Source of the DNA: Fonsecaea monophora
Taxonomy: Eukaryota; Ascomycota; Eurotiomycetes; Chaetothyriales; Herpotrichiellaceae
Direction of reading: 5' to 3'
Assembly (NCBI RefSeq): GCF_001642475.1
Contig: NW_019173951.1
Coordinates: 305,969-369,968 of the forward strand
DNA length: 64,000 nt
Shown: piece after piece, positions 1 to 11,391 of the stretch
How the letters are laid out: every line of letters begins with the position of its first letter
Position numbering within the stretch: the stretch's first letter is position 1
Made by a program: the position numbers and the translations under genes
The notes under the pieces: generated by a model
Seen by the model: the letters and a program-made list of their open reading frames with translations, nothing else
What the model was told of the DNA's origin: nothing
Database searches by the model: none

Positions 1-2
1 CC

Positions 3-848
3 TTGATGCCAGGTATGCATATGCTCCCTCCCCCTAATGCTTACCGCTCCATCTTCCGCAATTCGGACGGCTCCTACGATTGGGAAACCGAACTCAACTA
101 CGGCTGGGACCTGATTGACCGGGCCTCGTGTGGCTCCCTAGCGGCCTGCATCGTCGAGTGCATCCAATCGTCGGCGGGCATGCACGTGCTCCCGGACGGG
201 TACTTGAAAGCGCTTAAGAAGCACTGCGAGAAGCGGGGCATGCTGCTTATTGTGGACGAGGCTCAAACAGGTGTCGGTCGCTGTGGGGACCTGTTCGCTA
301 TTGATCATGAAGGTGTCGTCCCGGATATCCTGACACTTAGCAAGACACTGGGCAATGGCCTCCCCCTGAGTGCTGTGGTCATGAGCTCCGAGATTGAGCG
401 AGTGTGCGCCGAGCGTGACTACTGCTTCTACACCACGCACGTTAACGACCCGCTGCCAGCGGCCGTGGGTGACAAGGTTCTCGAAATTGTTCTGCGGGAT
501 AACCTCGTCGCCAATTCACGTGCCATGGGCCTCCACCTTCAGGCTGGCCTTCAGCGCCTCAAGTCTCGGTACGGGTGCATCGGCGACGTACGCGGTCGCG
601 GGCTCATGGCCGGTGTCGAAATCGTGGGTGACCGTGAATCCAAGTCCCCATCGGTCGAATTGGCCCGAAATATCTCGTCCAAGATGTACGAGCTGGGTCT
701 CTGGGCTAATCTGAGCAGCCACTCGAGCTTTGGTGGGGTGTTTAGGATTGCGCCGCCCATTGTCATCACCAAGGAGCAGCTCGACCAGGGCCTCGAGATT
801 ATGGAGAAGGCACTCCAGGCCACCTCCGGGACTATGCCATTGTATTAG
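3..848 (+). CDS. 2,2-dialkylglycine decarboxylase-like class III aminotransferase (5' truncated by window edge)
   Basis: C-terminal 281 residues of a fold-type I, class III PLP enzyme; the frame is open at the left edge, so the true start lies outside the window. The fragment has the class III block VDEAQTGVGR (Asp that binds the PLP pyridine nitrogen) and, about 30 residues later, LSKTLGNGLPLSAV, whose Lys should form the Schiff base. The stretch THVNDPLPAAVG after it resembles the SHVSDPLPAAVG region of 2,2-dialkylglycine decarboxylases, more than GABA or ornithine aminotransferases. Such enzymes couple decarboxylation of dialkylglycines to transamination of pyruvate. Stop TAG at 846-848. 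Family membership is clear; the substrate is inferred. It could instead be an omega-amino-acid aminotransferase. The gene lies about 12 kb left of the hydantoinase-type genes. Confidence 0.85.
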   Translation: MMPGMHMLPPPNAYRSIFRNSDGSYDWETELNYGWDLIDRASCGSLAACIVECIQSSAGMHVLPDGYLKALKKHCEKRGMLLIVDEAQTGVGRCGDLFAIDHEGVVPDILTLSKTLGNGLPLSAVVMSSEIERVCAERDYCFYTTHVNDPLPAAVGDKVLEIVLRDNLVANSRAMGLHLQAGLQRLKSRYGCIGDVRGRGLMAGVEIVGDRESKSPSVELARNISSKMYELGLWANLSSHSSFGGVFRIAPPIVITKEQLDQGLEIMEKALQATSGTMPLY

Positions 849-1974
849 GAGGATGCTGCGCGATGGGCGATGCAAAGTTTGAGCACCAGCCGAAGCATCT
901 CCCTTTTCTTTTCTCTCACATGCTTAGAAACCAGCAAACGCGCGGCATACTGCTTGAGGTCCTCCAGGCAGGGGAATGGGTGGCCTTACTAACGAAGAGT
1001 GTCGGTAACGTTTCGTATCCGGCTGCATTTGGTATTGAAACCCTGAAATGTGATATGCACAGGACAAAAGGGCTAGAGATGGCTGAGAAGGCGCCAATGA
1101 GTGTCTTTACAGTGGGCAAGAGTTGGGACTCAGACATGATCGAGGATAGACAGGATGCCTTCATACATACTTATTCACATACAGTATTCGCACATGTATA
1201 CCGAGTACAGTCACGATAGCACAGGACAGTACGCCACATTTTCATCGCTGACATGATATCCAGGCATTAGGGAATGAGAGATTACGAGCAACAAAGAGAA
1301 CAACAGCTGTCCCGAATCGTGTTCGGATGTCGGCAACAGTCCAGCTTACCAGGTCCCGGTCCCGGTCCAGGTCCAGTGTGGCAACGGTCTGAATGCACTC
1401 CTTACTCGTACTCTTACTCGTACGTATCTCGTCCGTCTCACCATATACATGACATGCTGTACCTGCACATGTTACGTATACTCGGTATCTATATACGTCC
1501 TGTCTACGAAACGAACACCTCGATATGACTTGGGCTACTTGGGACATGAACATGGCAAATATCCCCTTTCCTGGGTCTGGGTCATTCATCCCGGGTTTCC
1601 TCTTTCGAATCCCCGTCGCTTTTGAGCATTGCTCCGCATGTGGAGGTACCCAGGCAAGTACCTCCTGTAGGTAAGTAAGTACGTATGTATGTATGTATGG
1701 ATTTGTATGCATATCTCACACAGCATCCCATCCCATCCCATGGGGCTCTGACCTGTACATCCGTACCTACAGTAGGTACTGGTAATCGTAATACCTACGC
1801 TTAGTATCTTGCCCGATTATTTGGTACATGCCTGAAAAGCCAACACGACGCGACGAGGCTGAGACCAAAATCAAGAGCAACAGGACAGTAGCGTCCCCGT
1901 AGTAAGTCATCCATAAATCCATCATGATTCATGATTCACCATTGATGACTACGTCCCTCCCTATTATTCCCTCA

Positions 1975-2015
1975 TACTTGTACTTGTACTCGTACCCGTA
2001 CCCGTACCAGTACTA
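1975..2015. repeat. GTAC-core micro-repeat tract
   Basis: Near-tandem hexamers of the form (C/T)(T/C)GTAC: TACTTG, TACTCG, TACCCG and TACCAG units follow one another. Similar units recur at 1404-1423 and in many intergenic spacers of this window. Confidence 0.7.
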
Positions 2016-2563
2016 GTATTACACCCTGCTCGGGCAGAACGGTAACAATCACAAATCAAACAAGGTCGAAATCCTGATCTTACGAGTGTTTACGTATACC
2101 CCATACCCACCGATGAAGAGATGGATGAGAGAAGAGAAGAGAACAACTCGATTGTCTATCTGTCAAGCGACTACTCCCAAACCCCAAGGCCCCCCAGGTT
2201 TCTCCTCTCCTCTCCTCACCTCAGACATCATGTACTTGGTATCAGGCTGAGTGCTTCAGAGGCCAAAAGGGAGGGGGGGATTCATCACCAAAGATGGATT
2301 GTGTACATACTCCGTACAACGAGGCACTTTGCACGGCGATGCAGGATGGGTGTTCCAGTTGTGGTCACGACTCTTGATTTCTCTGGCTTTCTTGTCTGGA
2401 TAATGCCTGTCTTGCCTGGTATTCCTCGGTATACCGATGCACATACCCGTTTCGAGTCGGCGCGCCTCCCACACCCCCTTTTCGGTCAATAACTCGTACC
2501 TATGTACTTGTGTAGTAGACCCATCTGACAATTAAAAAACAGATCCAATCACCGTCTCCACAG

Positions 2564-2593
2564 CCCCCCCCCCCCCCCCCCCCTTTTTTTTTT
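2564..2593 (+). repeat. Homopolymer pair C20-T10
   Basis: Twenty consecutive C (2564-2583) are followed directly by ten T (2584-2593). All 30 bases are pyrimidine on the plus strand. Run length may be inexact because such runs are error-prone in sequencing and assembly. Confidence 0.9.
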
Positions 2594-4220
2594 GGACAAC
2601 TCCTCAGATGCCCCATCACCAACACGACAAGGCACCGAGTCGACAGCAGAAAGTCGATTTCAAGCACAAGTACACACGAGTCGCATTGGAGGAAAGAAGG
2701 CTATACCGCAAGTGTATTCATCCACTTCGCAAAGGGGGGAAGGAAAGAGCCGCGAGGTCCACAGGTCGTCAAACTTCTGAGTCAGCCCTCATCAACGCCT
2801 CGCCTCGCCTGCCAATGGCAAACCCCGAGGGCCTTCGGGTCCAGGAATCCCTCCGCATGGGATTTCCTCAGCTGAGAAAGTGGTGGACTGACTGACTGAC
2901 TTTCGGGGATCAGAAGGATTTTCTCGGGCTTCTTCTGGGGGTGGGCGATCCCTTTTCATCAAGGGCTCAGGTAAAGATTCCCCGTCGGTTGAGGTAGCCC
3001 CCCTTCCTGAAAGGGAAACTTGGGCTTTTTCCTCCTTCAGAAAAGCGCGATGTGTGGGGGAGTTCGATATTGTTGCCTCGAAGGGTAAGGGTTGCTTTCT
3101 TCACACGGCCTTGGGCGGCCGCTTGGAGTTCAACGTTGCGATGTAAGAACCCATTTCAAACGTACGAGTAGGGGTTCACTGAGCTCGCAACAAGCGGTGA
3201 GAAATACCCTGCATATGTCCCGTTTAGGGCATCATGGGTATCTGTGGAAGAAATCCATGAGTCGTGATTTGAAATGTATTGTCCTTTTGATTCTAGTTCA
3301 CGAGGTCCCTAGCGCTGTCGGCGGGAATATCGGGCTCGACCACCTAGCGTGACTTGAGGACCACCAGAAGCGCTGTGGCATCTCAAGGCTGAAAGAATGG
3401 ACTCGTAGCTGGTGGAGCTCACGGCCGTCAAGGGTATAGCCTGAGTATCAAGGTCAGCAGAAGCACTCCTTCAATCGGATCCTTTTCCTTGGGAAATCAA
3501 GAACTGGACAGGAGTGTTCGTTCTGCTTGTGAGACAGAAACCTCTGCCACAGACAATTTCAAAAGGTCGAGCGACGTGAGTGTCGTGCACATTTTGATGG
3601 CATGACTGCGTGTATCCTGACGATTTTGACTACGCTGATGAAGCTGTGGTGGTAGTAGCCTCAAGTCTCAGGACACGAAACGTTCCTTCGCAGTCTTTGG
3701 CCAACCTCTGATGTGCCAGCTTGAAAGGCATGTAAGAGAGATACTGTCATACTGAGCCAATGCCACATCTTCCAGATACAAAACAAACGGCAGAGCAGGA
3801 TGGGCCTTAGAGGTTCGGGAAACGACGTCCAAAATAGTTGGGCTACAGCCTCTTGCCTGTCAACGCAGACCCCGAAAGACTTGACGAGCTGCATCGCTGC
3901 TGTACATGCCTAAAGCTTCGTGGCCTGGCTCGAGATTGCTTCTGAGAACAGTGCCTGGGACTATGAGTGGTTACCACGGCGAGGAGCACGGATCACTGGT
4001 TGACTTATGACCGCGACGGCAGACAGCCAAAGGCTTAGGAAGGAGGAGTTTGACTTGTTATACCTGCTGCGCTGCGCATTAGGTATCCTTGAGGACTATC
4101 CCTCCTCTGATGAAGGGAGGTGGTGGTATGTGACGACAAAGACTTTGATCGCTTGTCAGATCTGAAATGCTTAGTTTGCGGAGTTCGGGATGGTGGTAAG
4201 TCGGATTTTATTCCGCATAT

Positions 4221-4236
4221 GAGAGAGAGAGAGAGA
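4221..4236 (+). repeat. GA dinucleotide microsatellite
   Basis: Eight GA units in a row, in gene-free DNA. Confidence 0.9.
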
Positions 4237-4715
4237 AACAGATAGCTACGCGAGCGACGCGAGATTTGTTCGTCGGTGGCCAAGGCTGAGTGATGCCAGT
4301 CGCAATCAGGCTTTGCTTCGCTTGCCTCCTCACCTTCGTTCTCTTCTTTCTCGCGCTGCGGTTCAATGGTCCAATAGTTGTCAAACCCCTTGGGATACAT
4401 GTACGTATTGCGCGTGATTAATGTGGTCTTGTGGTCTTATGGTTCGGTCATCCAAGGACGTGGCTGGCCTCTGCCATGACTCTAATTCGACAGTTAATTT
4501 TTGACATGACATTGTGTTCTTCTTTCAGATCTAGGCTGCTTCCATGTGTTGCATGCCTGCCTTGAGAAATTCATTCTTTCACCTATGGAGCCCTTCATCC
4601 CTGACTGCACTCGCTTCCGAGAACAGCTCGCCCTTCAAGTGCGTGTGATACTCGAGCAAAGGTCCAGCCATACCCTCTTGCCACTGGTCCCTGCACAACA
4701 TCTGCTTCTGACCTT

Positions 4716-5755
4716 TTAGAAATCCCCACCACCGTCAAAGTCTCCACCGCCGCCATCAGCTCCGTCCTGGTAGCCTTCCTGATAGGCATCCTGCTGGCCA
4801 TCGTTAAAGGCATCAGCCAACAATGCACCACCAAGCAGACCACCTCCGAGACCCAGAGCCGCTGCTCCTCCGGCGCCGAGACCACCAGACCTTCTAGGTG
4901 GAGCTTGCGCGTATCCTGGATAACCGCCATATCCCGGACCAGGGCCGTAGCCGGGACCAGGTGGTCCGTATCCCCCATAGCCCTGCGGTGGTCCATACCC
5001 GCCGTATCCGGCACCGGGAGGAGGACCATACCCTGGACCGGGTGAGTAGCCTGGGTTGTAACCTACTGGCTGGGGAGGGTATCCAGAGCCGGGACGTGGC
5101 TGTTGCGGATAGGGTGAGGGGCTGCTGCTGCTGCTGCTCGACTTTCCCAGCAACTTGCCAAAGAAACCCTTGGATTTGCCGGCGCTCTCTGGTCGCGGAG
5201 GCAGCTGGTTCGAGGGCGAGGTCGGAGCGCCGGGGTAATTGCCTTGGATGCCAGGAGGATTGGGGCCACCGGAACCGCTGGAGTTATAGTATGTGTCGGC
5301 GGCGCCGCGGGTGTTCTCTTCACTTTGAAGACGTCGAGCCAACTCTTCGTCCGTTTCGCGCGAGCCCGTGGCCGGACTGCTCGTGTTGTTGTATGGATTG
5401 TTCGACTCTAGCGGGCGCTTTGCATCGGACACTTGGGGGGCATCCCGACCGGCGGAGTAGGACGGTGGAGGCGCCCCAGGCGGAGCGTCATCGTTTGCAG
5501 GCACGGCCGGCGCAGTAGGTTTCTCCCACGTCGATTGTTTGGTGTGGAGATTGACGTAGAACCTGAGGCCAACCGAGCAATGTCAGCGGAGCTTCGTCAT
5601 AGGGGAAAACATAGGATAAACGATTAAGACGAGCAGTAGATTACTCGGTGTCACAAGGCTTCATACCATTCTTTGTATTGATCGTTGAAGACAGCCTTCC
5701 ACCCTTCCGGCACCTTCGGAGGAGGCGGTCCAGTAGGCGGAGCGAAATCCGTCAT
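4716..5755 (-). CDS. WW-domain protein with Pro/Gly/Tyr-rich and glycine-zipper C terminus
   Basis: Two exons, 5755-5667 and 5562-4716, joined over a 104-nt intron (donor GTATGA, acceptor CTCAG); 311 residues. The join rebuilds an N-terminal WW domain (about residues 13-43): PEGWKAVFND.., then EWFYVN and a second Trp in STWEKP. This supports the splice. Then come a low-complexity region with a poly-Ser run (GCT/CTG repeat near 5125-5140), a long PGYGPG-type Tyr/Gly/Pro region and a glycine-zipper stretch (GGAAALGLGGGLLGGALLAD) before an acidic tail. WW domains bind Pro-rich ligands. Glycine zippers often pack in membranes or oligomers. The specific role is unknown. Confidence 0.85.
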
Positions 5756-6421
5756 CGGGAGAAGAGACGATGTCGGCGCAACAAAAGATACAGAGATGGA
5801 AGAAAAAGGAGGAAAGAGGAAGGTACCAGATGGAGTGAAATATGGATGGAGGTTGTTCGATAATGAGCGGCAAATGGAAGACGCGGATGAGAGAATCTCG
5901 ATGAGGGGCGCAGGTTGGTTGGTGGGCGACGATGGCGGGGGGATGATGTTCGTGAATGAGGCGCAGTCAGTCACCTACGAACCAAGCAACATTCGCCGAG
6001 ATTGTAACAAGATTCTCGTGACAAATCACGTCTTGATCCTGAGCCGTTAAGAGGTCCAAGAACGTGGCAAGAAGAGCCATCTACTCGTACCAAGTGCAGT
6101 AGGTGGTGTCTGCAGCGTCGAACCACTGGAACTGAACTCAATGTCCCGCTGTCTAATAGGTAGGTGGTCTTCATTTTGTAGATACATGACGGCGTTTCCA
6201 ATCCGCCCAGATGACGCAGGGTGTCCATGTCCCATTATACAAGGGGCTCACATATGGCGACAACCCGTTCCTAATGTCGCCCGCAAAGCCAACAGACATG
6301 GTGAGCCCAGTTGATATCCCGTTCTTCCCCGGTTCTTCTAATCGAACCGTTAGATTCCTTTGCTTGCAGCGCCCGTCACTATGCCACTTTTTCATATCGA
6401 ATACTAGCATCAATCATCACT
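5756..6421. other. Intergenic spacer, WW gene promoter side
   Basis: Separates the start of the WW gene from the stop of the 5-phosphatase gene; both are on the minus strand. One ACTCGTAC octamer lies at 6083-6090. No gene or clear TATA box was recognised. Confidence 0.5.
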
Positions 6422-9400
6422 TCATCTGGCTGTTATGAGCCGCTTAGCTTCCTGTTCGGCGACGCCCAACACGGTAACCAAGTACTCGACGCTCGCCTTT
6501 TCCGCCATCCTCCTGCGTACCTCGGTGAATTTCTCAAAGCAATCTTCCTTGACTTTGGTCCGTTTTACCGCATCGATTGTCTTCACCGTGAGTTTAAAGA
6601 CACCACTGACAGGCCGATGATCGCTCGTTCGCACCTCATGGCGGCGATATTCCAGCTGCTCTATCCGTCCTGGACCACGATAGAGGAGTCGATCACACCA
6701 TGCTGGCGCGCGCTTCTTCTCCGAGGTGTCGTAGTCATCGGTTCCCACGTCGTATTTGTATGTGGGTGCAAAAGTGATAGGTAACTCGACGAACTGGGCC
6801 AAACGGAACCCTGAGACACGCCGACGCGAAAGCATAATCTGGTCCTTTTTCAGAAGTGTATCCAGTTCGTTGCGCTTGATCATGTTGATGACAGCGTCTC
6901 GCGGGATGGCATCTATGCGGTAATTCAAGTCACCGTTCAGAATGCATATTTCATGGTCAAGAATTTGTGTTCCGTCACCGCCTCCAATATAAATCGAACT
7001 GCGCACCTCAGGGTCACGTTCTGCATCCAGAGCTTCGGCTTCTAAGATGGCTGCGACGTCGTTGTTCCGATGTGACGTGTGAGTCTGGCCAGCTGCAAGG
7101 TGGCAATTGATGAAGCATACAGAGCTGTCGTCCAATATGAAACGGGTCACGAGCGCTCCTTTGTTACCATAGCGGCCTTTCAGCCCGAGCTTGACACTCG
7201 CAGCTTGGAGGTTTCGGATGTTTGGCCGCTCGCTTTGCCTGACAAACACGCACTGGAATAGCCCGATCAAGCTGGAGAGATGAAGTTCCGAGTATTCATA
7301 GTGTCTGCTGGTGGACCGGCTAATGACTTTGCTGAGATAGTCTCGCCACTCGCGATAGACACGACTCTGGTGTTGTTCTGTCTTGACGGTATCCTTCTTC
7401 TTGCCGAATCCAAAAATGCTCTTTGCAGTTACAGCACGATCCTCCAGATCAACTACTTCTTGAAACCCAAATACCAGGATCTCCGGTGGATCGTGTGCGT
7501 GGATTGCTTCCATAATGAAATCGTCGCGGAGATTGGAAGGCGTCGACGCACCGACATTCCAGGTGACAACAGCGGCTCGGACGTCTCGAAATTTGCAATA
7601 TTCGCTACTGCGGCGCTGCATCTCCATTTCGATCCAATCGTCTTCGAGGGCAGCGTCCCAAAGCCTTACAAAATTGTCATGTCCGATCGTGACAACTTGC
7701 AATTGTTGAAGGGTCCAAACACTGCTTGGATCGAAGAGGAGTTGAGTAACGGGTCCGTCGTGCGCTTTCCAATCCTTCTGGGTCTTCCAGGGCGAGCTGG
7801 AAGTGTCATAGACATAGACCATTCCTGTTTTAAATGCAGCCCATAATTGGCCTCCCACAAAAGCCAGGCTGTTAATTTTGTAGTCGCTGGCTTTGACGTT
7901 GGCGATAGTGGAATAGTCCTTGGTCGAGTATATCGACACTCGCCCATCAATGTGGCCGAAATATGCTCTTCCTTTATCTTCGTTCGAGTATGTTCCGCAG
8001 GTGACGTCCCCGTTCCCATGTTGCGATAATGGTGATGTCAAGGCAGCAAATGAGCTTTCATTTCCTGGTTTGTATATTCGTATTTCCTTCCCTGAAGCAT
8101 ACCAGAGTTTGCCATCAATTGCCAGGGAGAACGTATGTCCCCGTGGAACTTTGTGGGAAATATGGCTGTATTTGAGATTGGGGACACCTGTCTCATCGGC
8201 CTTCCACACAAAAAGTTTCCCATCGTCATCGATTGTCCACAAGTCCCTTCGGTTCCGGAGTATGCGCACAATCTCTCGACGATTGTGTGACGAATTGGTT
8301 GTCATCACGGTATGTGTCGCAACATCGACCTCCATCAACTCGCCAGTATTCAAACCTAGCCATAGTCTTGTTCCCTCGTTTGCGAGATCTACTGCAGGCT
8401 TGAAGGCCACAGCCGTCACCTTGACTGTCTCGCCGTGGTTAATGCTCATGATCTGCTCTCCTGAAGACATATCAAATACACGAGTCACATAGCCAGCCGT
8501 ACACAAATATTGTCCACAAACTTCAGCAAGCCGGGAGTCCGACTTCGTGCCTATCTCCCAAAGACTGCTTTTACTGAACGGAGGCCGCCGATTGGTATGA
8601 GTGGCATCCGGGTACTCAGATCGAGAGGTGGTAGGCTCTTCAAGCGGCTCCTCTGCTTCATCGGAGTCTTCGGCATTCATGTTTGCCAAGGGACGCCTCG
8701 AGAAATCCCCAGCAAACGTCTGGGACCTCTGTGTTGACGTTGGCTGATGGAGCACGCGCTCATCGACACTAGTACGCTTCGGTGGCGGAGGGAAATGTAA
8801 GTCGACAGGTAAGGTGGGTGCACGTGACAGTTGCTGGGCAGACGGAGGCTTTTTGGAACGGTCTGGTGTCGCCACATGGCTTGGTGGCTGTAGAGGCCGT
8901 GACGTATTCTTCGACTCATTGGAAGGACGCGGAGGAGGTTCAATGTTCCTTCGAGGAGGTAGACTAGGGTGTGGTTCTTCTTCCGCTATCTTTTCCACTG
9001 ACGAAGGCTGGGCACTAGAAAAGCCAAGCAGACGAGCATCACGTATGGTGTTCGTCCGTGGAGGCTGTGCGGGAGCGACCTGTGATGGAGGTGGAGGTGT
9101 GTGTCGCATGGTCTCCGAAACGTGGCGCTGTGCTGGTTTACCATTTGATAGGCTCATCTCACGAGGGTCTCTAGTAGGCTTCTCGGAGACGGTATTAGCT
9201 CTTGACGGTAGGGTTGCTCCGTGACTTGGTGGTCGTGGCTCAGGTGCTGTAAAGCCCAAAGTCCTAGGGTCCTTTCTCTCGGGCACGGACGACGTGGTTG
9301 AGAATCCAAACATTCGAGCATCCTTTGGGCGCACAGAATTTGCCTCAGAAGAAGGAACTTGAGACTGGGCCACTTTGGCCGGGACTGTTGCAGGGGCCAA

Positions 9401-10183
9401 GGGTTTGGTCGATGATGGGGCCGATATGTCTGGACTTTGCGCTGGAGAGTTTTCATCACTGCTCGGCGGTGTGCTGAACGGTGATACTCGGGCTTCGAAT
9501 GAAGGTCTTCGAACCTCTGGGTGCAGCACATTACCTGCTGGGACAGACATCACAGATGGCTTGGCAGGAATCTTGGGCTTGTCCGCTCGATTGACCGGAG
9601 GAGGACCGGCTTTCGGTTTTTCATCGTGCGATTCAGTACCAGAGTGTGCAGGATCCAGGGTCTTCGCCGTGTCCGAGCGATCTGCACTAGGCCCTCGAGG
9701 TGCCGGGGTTGAAGAGCGACTCGAGTGTTGGGATATGAGTTCGCGCACCTTTCCAAAAGGAGTATTGTCCACCCGCTCAGGAGATCTGGAAGAGCTTCGC
9801 TCAAAGAACGTGCGCGGAGGTGACTGCGGAGAGTCTATCTTGACAGACGGAGTCAGCTGTGGGGAGGACTGCAGGAGCATGGACATGGGCCGCCGGTGGC
9901 CATATTTGGGAGGTGATTCGGTGCCCTTGACGGGAGTTTGTGGTCCTGCGTAGTTGGTATGCCCTCCTCCTGCACCTGCCCATGGCGATGTCGGCCGAGA
10001 TAGATCGAAGGAGGCTCTCTGAGGTGGCAGTGGACTGGGCCTGTCGATCGGTTTCAATGCTTGCGGAGATGCAGGGATGCTGCCACGGTTGTCAGGCTGC
10101 GGGAGGTTGACTTTAAGACCCTCGAAGTGAGATCTCAGGGAAGAGACAGGTTTTATTGAAGCAGCATCTGTTCCTTGCTCCAT
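6422..10183 (-). CDS. WD40-repeat inositol polyphosphate 5-phosphatase
   Basis: Uninterrupted 1253-residue frame starting at ATG 10183. The first ~520 residues are Pro/Ser-rich and disordered. A WD40-like beta-propeller follows (about 540-870; blocks such as TIGHDNFVRLWD). The inositol polyphosphate 5-phosphatase (IPPc) catalytic domain comes after it (about 880-1200). Catalytic signatures are visible: VTWNVGA, NGDLNYRID, PAWCDRLLYRG and SDHRPVSG. Members remove the 5-phosphate of phosphoinositides such as PI(4,5)P2 at membranes. The WD40 plus IPPc order is the layout known for plant and fungal 5-phosphatases, distinct from the SacI-containing synaptojanins. The disordered region contains four short repeats of a [KR]D[AP]R motif (9010-9335). 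A C-terminal UBA-like tail is possible (SVEYLVTVLGVAEQEAKRL). Confidence 0.93.
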   Translation of the reverse strand: MEQGTDAASIKPVSSLRSHFEGLKVNLPQPDNRGSIPASPQALKPIDRPSPLPPQRASFDLSRPTSPWAGAGGGHTNYAGPQTPVKGTESPPKYGHRRPMSMLLQSSPQLTPSVKIDSPQSPPRTFFERSSSRSPERVDNTPFGKVRELISQHSSRSSTPAPRGPSADRSDTAKTLDPAHSGTESHDEKPKAGPPPVNRADKPKIPAKPSVMSVPAGNVLHPEVRRPSFEARVSPFSTPPSSDENSPAQSPDISAPSSTKPLAPATVPAKVAQSQVPSSEANSVRPKDARMFGFSTTSSVPERKDPRTLGFTAPEPRPPSHGATLPSRANTVSEKPTRDPREMSLSNGKPAQRHVSETMRHTPPPPSQVAPAQPPRTNTIRDARLLGFSSAQPSSVEKIAEEEPHPSLPPRRNIEPPPRPSNESKNTSRPLQPPSHVATPDRSKKPPSAQQLSRAPTLPVDLHFPPPPKRTSVDERVLHQPTSTQRSQTFAGDFSRRPLANMNAEDSDEAEEPLEEPTTSRSEYPDATHTNRRPPFSKSSLWEIGTKSDSRLAEVCGQYLCTAGYVTRVFDMSSGEQIMSINHGETVKVTAVAFKPAVDLANEGTRLWLGLNTGELMEVDVATHTVMTTNSSHNRREIVRILRNRRDLWTIDDDGKLFVWKADETGVPNLKYSHISHKVPRGHTFSLAIDGKLWYASGKEIRIYKPGNESSFAALTSPLSQHGNGDVTCGTYSNEDKGRAYFGHIDGRVSIYSTKDYSTIANVKASDYKINSLAFVGGQLWAAFKTGMVYVYDTSSSPWKTQKDWKAHDGPVTQLLFDPSSVWTLQQLQVVTIGHDNFVRLWDAALEDDWIEMEMQRRSSEYCKFRDVRAAVVTWNVGASTPSNLRDDFIMEAIHAHDPPEILVFGFQEVVDLEDRAVTAKSIFGFGKKKDTVKTEQHQSRVYREWRDYLSKVISRSTSRHYEYSELHLSSLIGLFQCVFVRQSERPNIRNLQAASVKLGLKGRYGNKGALVTRFILDDSSVCFINCHLAAGQTHTSHRNNDVAAILEAEALDAERDPEVRSSIYIGGGDGTQILDHEICILNGDLNYRIDAIPRDAVINMIKRNELDTLLKKDQIMLSRRRVSGFRLAQFVELPITFAPTYKYDVGTDDYDTSEKKRAPAWCDRLLYRGPGRIEQLEYRRHEVRTSDHRPVSGVFKLTVKTIDAVKRTKVKEDCFEKFTEVRRRMAEKASVEYLVTVLGVAEQEAKRLITAR

Positions 10184-11391
10184 ATTATCTGCTGTGGTTA
10201 TCGCTGAAAGTTCATTCTCTGAAGTTCGAGTGCGCGGGTGGATGAGTGGTGATCACGGCTTGTGCTCGGATTCCGCTGTCACCCAGGCGGTGACATTCTG
10301 AGAACTCCACCAACTGAGACTCAGGCAAGTATCGCCTCTAGCGTCGATTCCGGCGGGATGAACTGTGAGAGGAGGCTGAGCTCGAGGAAATCGAAGCCTG
10401 GACAGGCAAACGGGGGGCTAAGACAGTAAGACGCCTGTGGGATGCGGATTGAAAGGGCTGGCTGAATGTGAGTTGCTCGATCTAGCAGGAATTCTATTGC
10501 GATGCACTGTTGGCGTACTAGATGATCGATGGGCTGTCGATAAGATGAATGTGATAGCGAAAGAAATATTTTGCCAACGATGAGGATGTCGCGTCAGAAT
10601 GAGAGTGACTACTGCTGGGTAGGTATTTCGTCGCAGGTGTTGATTTCTTGGATCTCGGATGTTGATGTCTACGTAGGCCTGTCACTGACCCGCATCAGCC
10701 CAAGCCACTGACAGTTCGCCCCATGGCCGCCCTGAAAACGCGGGTTTGTCGCTGCCGAGCCTTGTACCTGCACCATCTGCCCCTCCAACCCCTGCAGGAT
10801 CACTCCTAACAAGCATCACGTGCCTCCCCAAGAAACAGCCTGCGGTCGCCGAGTCCAATGTCAAACTCTTCCTGATAAACAAAATGAACACCCAACACGA
10901 ACACTTCGTTATGGATGGCAGCACCCCACTCTCCGAGCCCGCGATCGCGACTCTTCCACAGCCTGAAACATTCAAGTTGACTTTCACTGAGAAGATCCTC
11001 GGGTCGGGAAGTGGATGCCCCGAACGAAAGAGTTCGATATGGCTGGCTTGAAAGGATAGATCTCGAGCAAATCCTCACAACTCTACAATCATTATCCGCA
11101 GTACCAGATCGCTTGCAGCGGAAACATCCTCCGACAAATTATTATCTCATAGACCTCCCAGTCGGGAGACCACAGCCGGGGGTCGAGCACCCATGAGCTG
11201 GTGGCGCGTCTGAGTACGTGATGTCATGATGAAAACATCAACGGTGAACGAGTCCCCCAATTCGGCTTGTAATGAGGGAACCCATATAACCAAAGCAATT
11301 GCGCATTTCTAGACCTCTCCCTGTCCCTTACCACAGTTCTTGGCCCTCAGAAGCATTTGACTAGCACAGATAACCTTCACACATCCTCACC
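10184..11391. promoter_or_regulatory. Divergent intergenic region, 5-phosphatase / MDR dehydrogenase
   Basis: 1.2 kb between two start codons that face away from each other, so it should hold both promoters. A weak TATA-like CATATAACC lies about 105 bp before the dehydrogenase ATG (near 11284). No coding signal was recognised. Confidence 0.5.

Larger units (their letters stand above)
849..4715. other. 3.9 kb region without a supported gene
   Basis: Several short open frames occur on both strands (for example 1242-1712 minus, 2121-2492 plus, 4035-4400 minus). None shows a recognisable domain, and their predicted residues mostly translate simple repeats. The stretch holds GGTCCC repeats (about 1350-1374), ACTCGTAC-type repeats (1404-1423, 1975-2015), GTAAGT/GTATGT repeats (1668-1700), a C20T10 homopolymer pair and a GA tract. 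No tRNA or transposon end was seen. Confidence 0.6.

Noticed and set aside
1242..1712. 156-codon minus-strand frame
   Set aside because: Translates GTAC and CATAC-type micro-repeats (runs such as DLDRDRD and HTNPYIHT), so not a likely protein.
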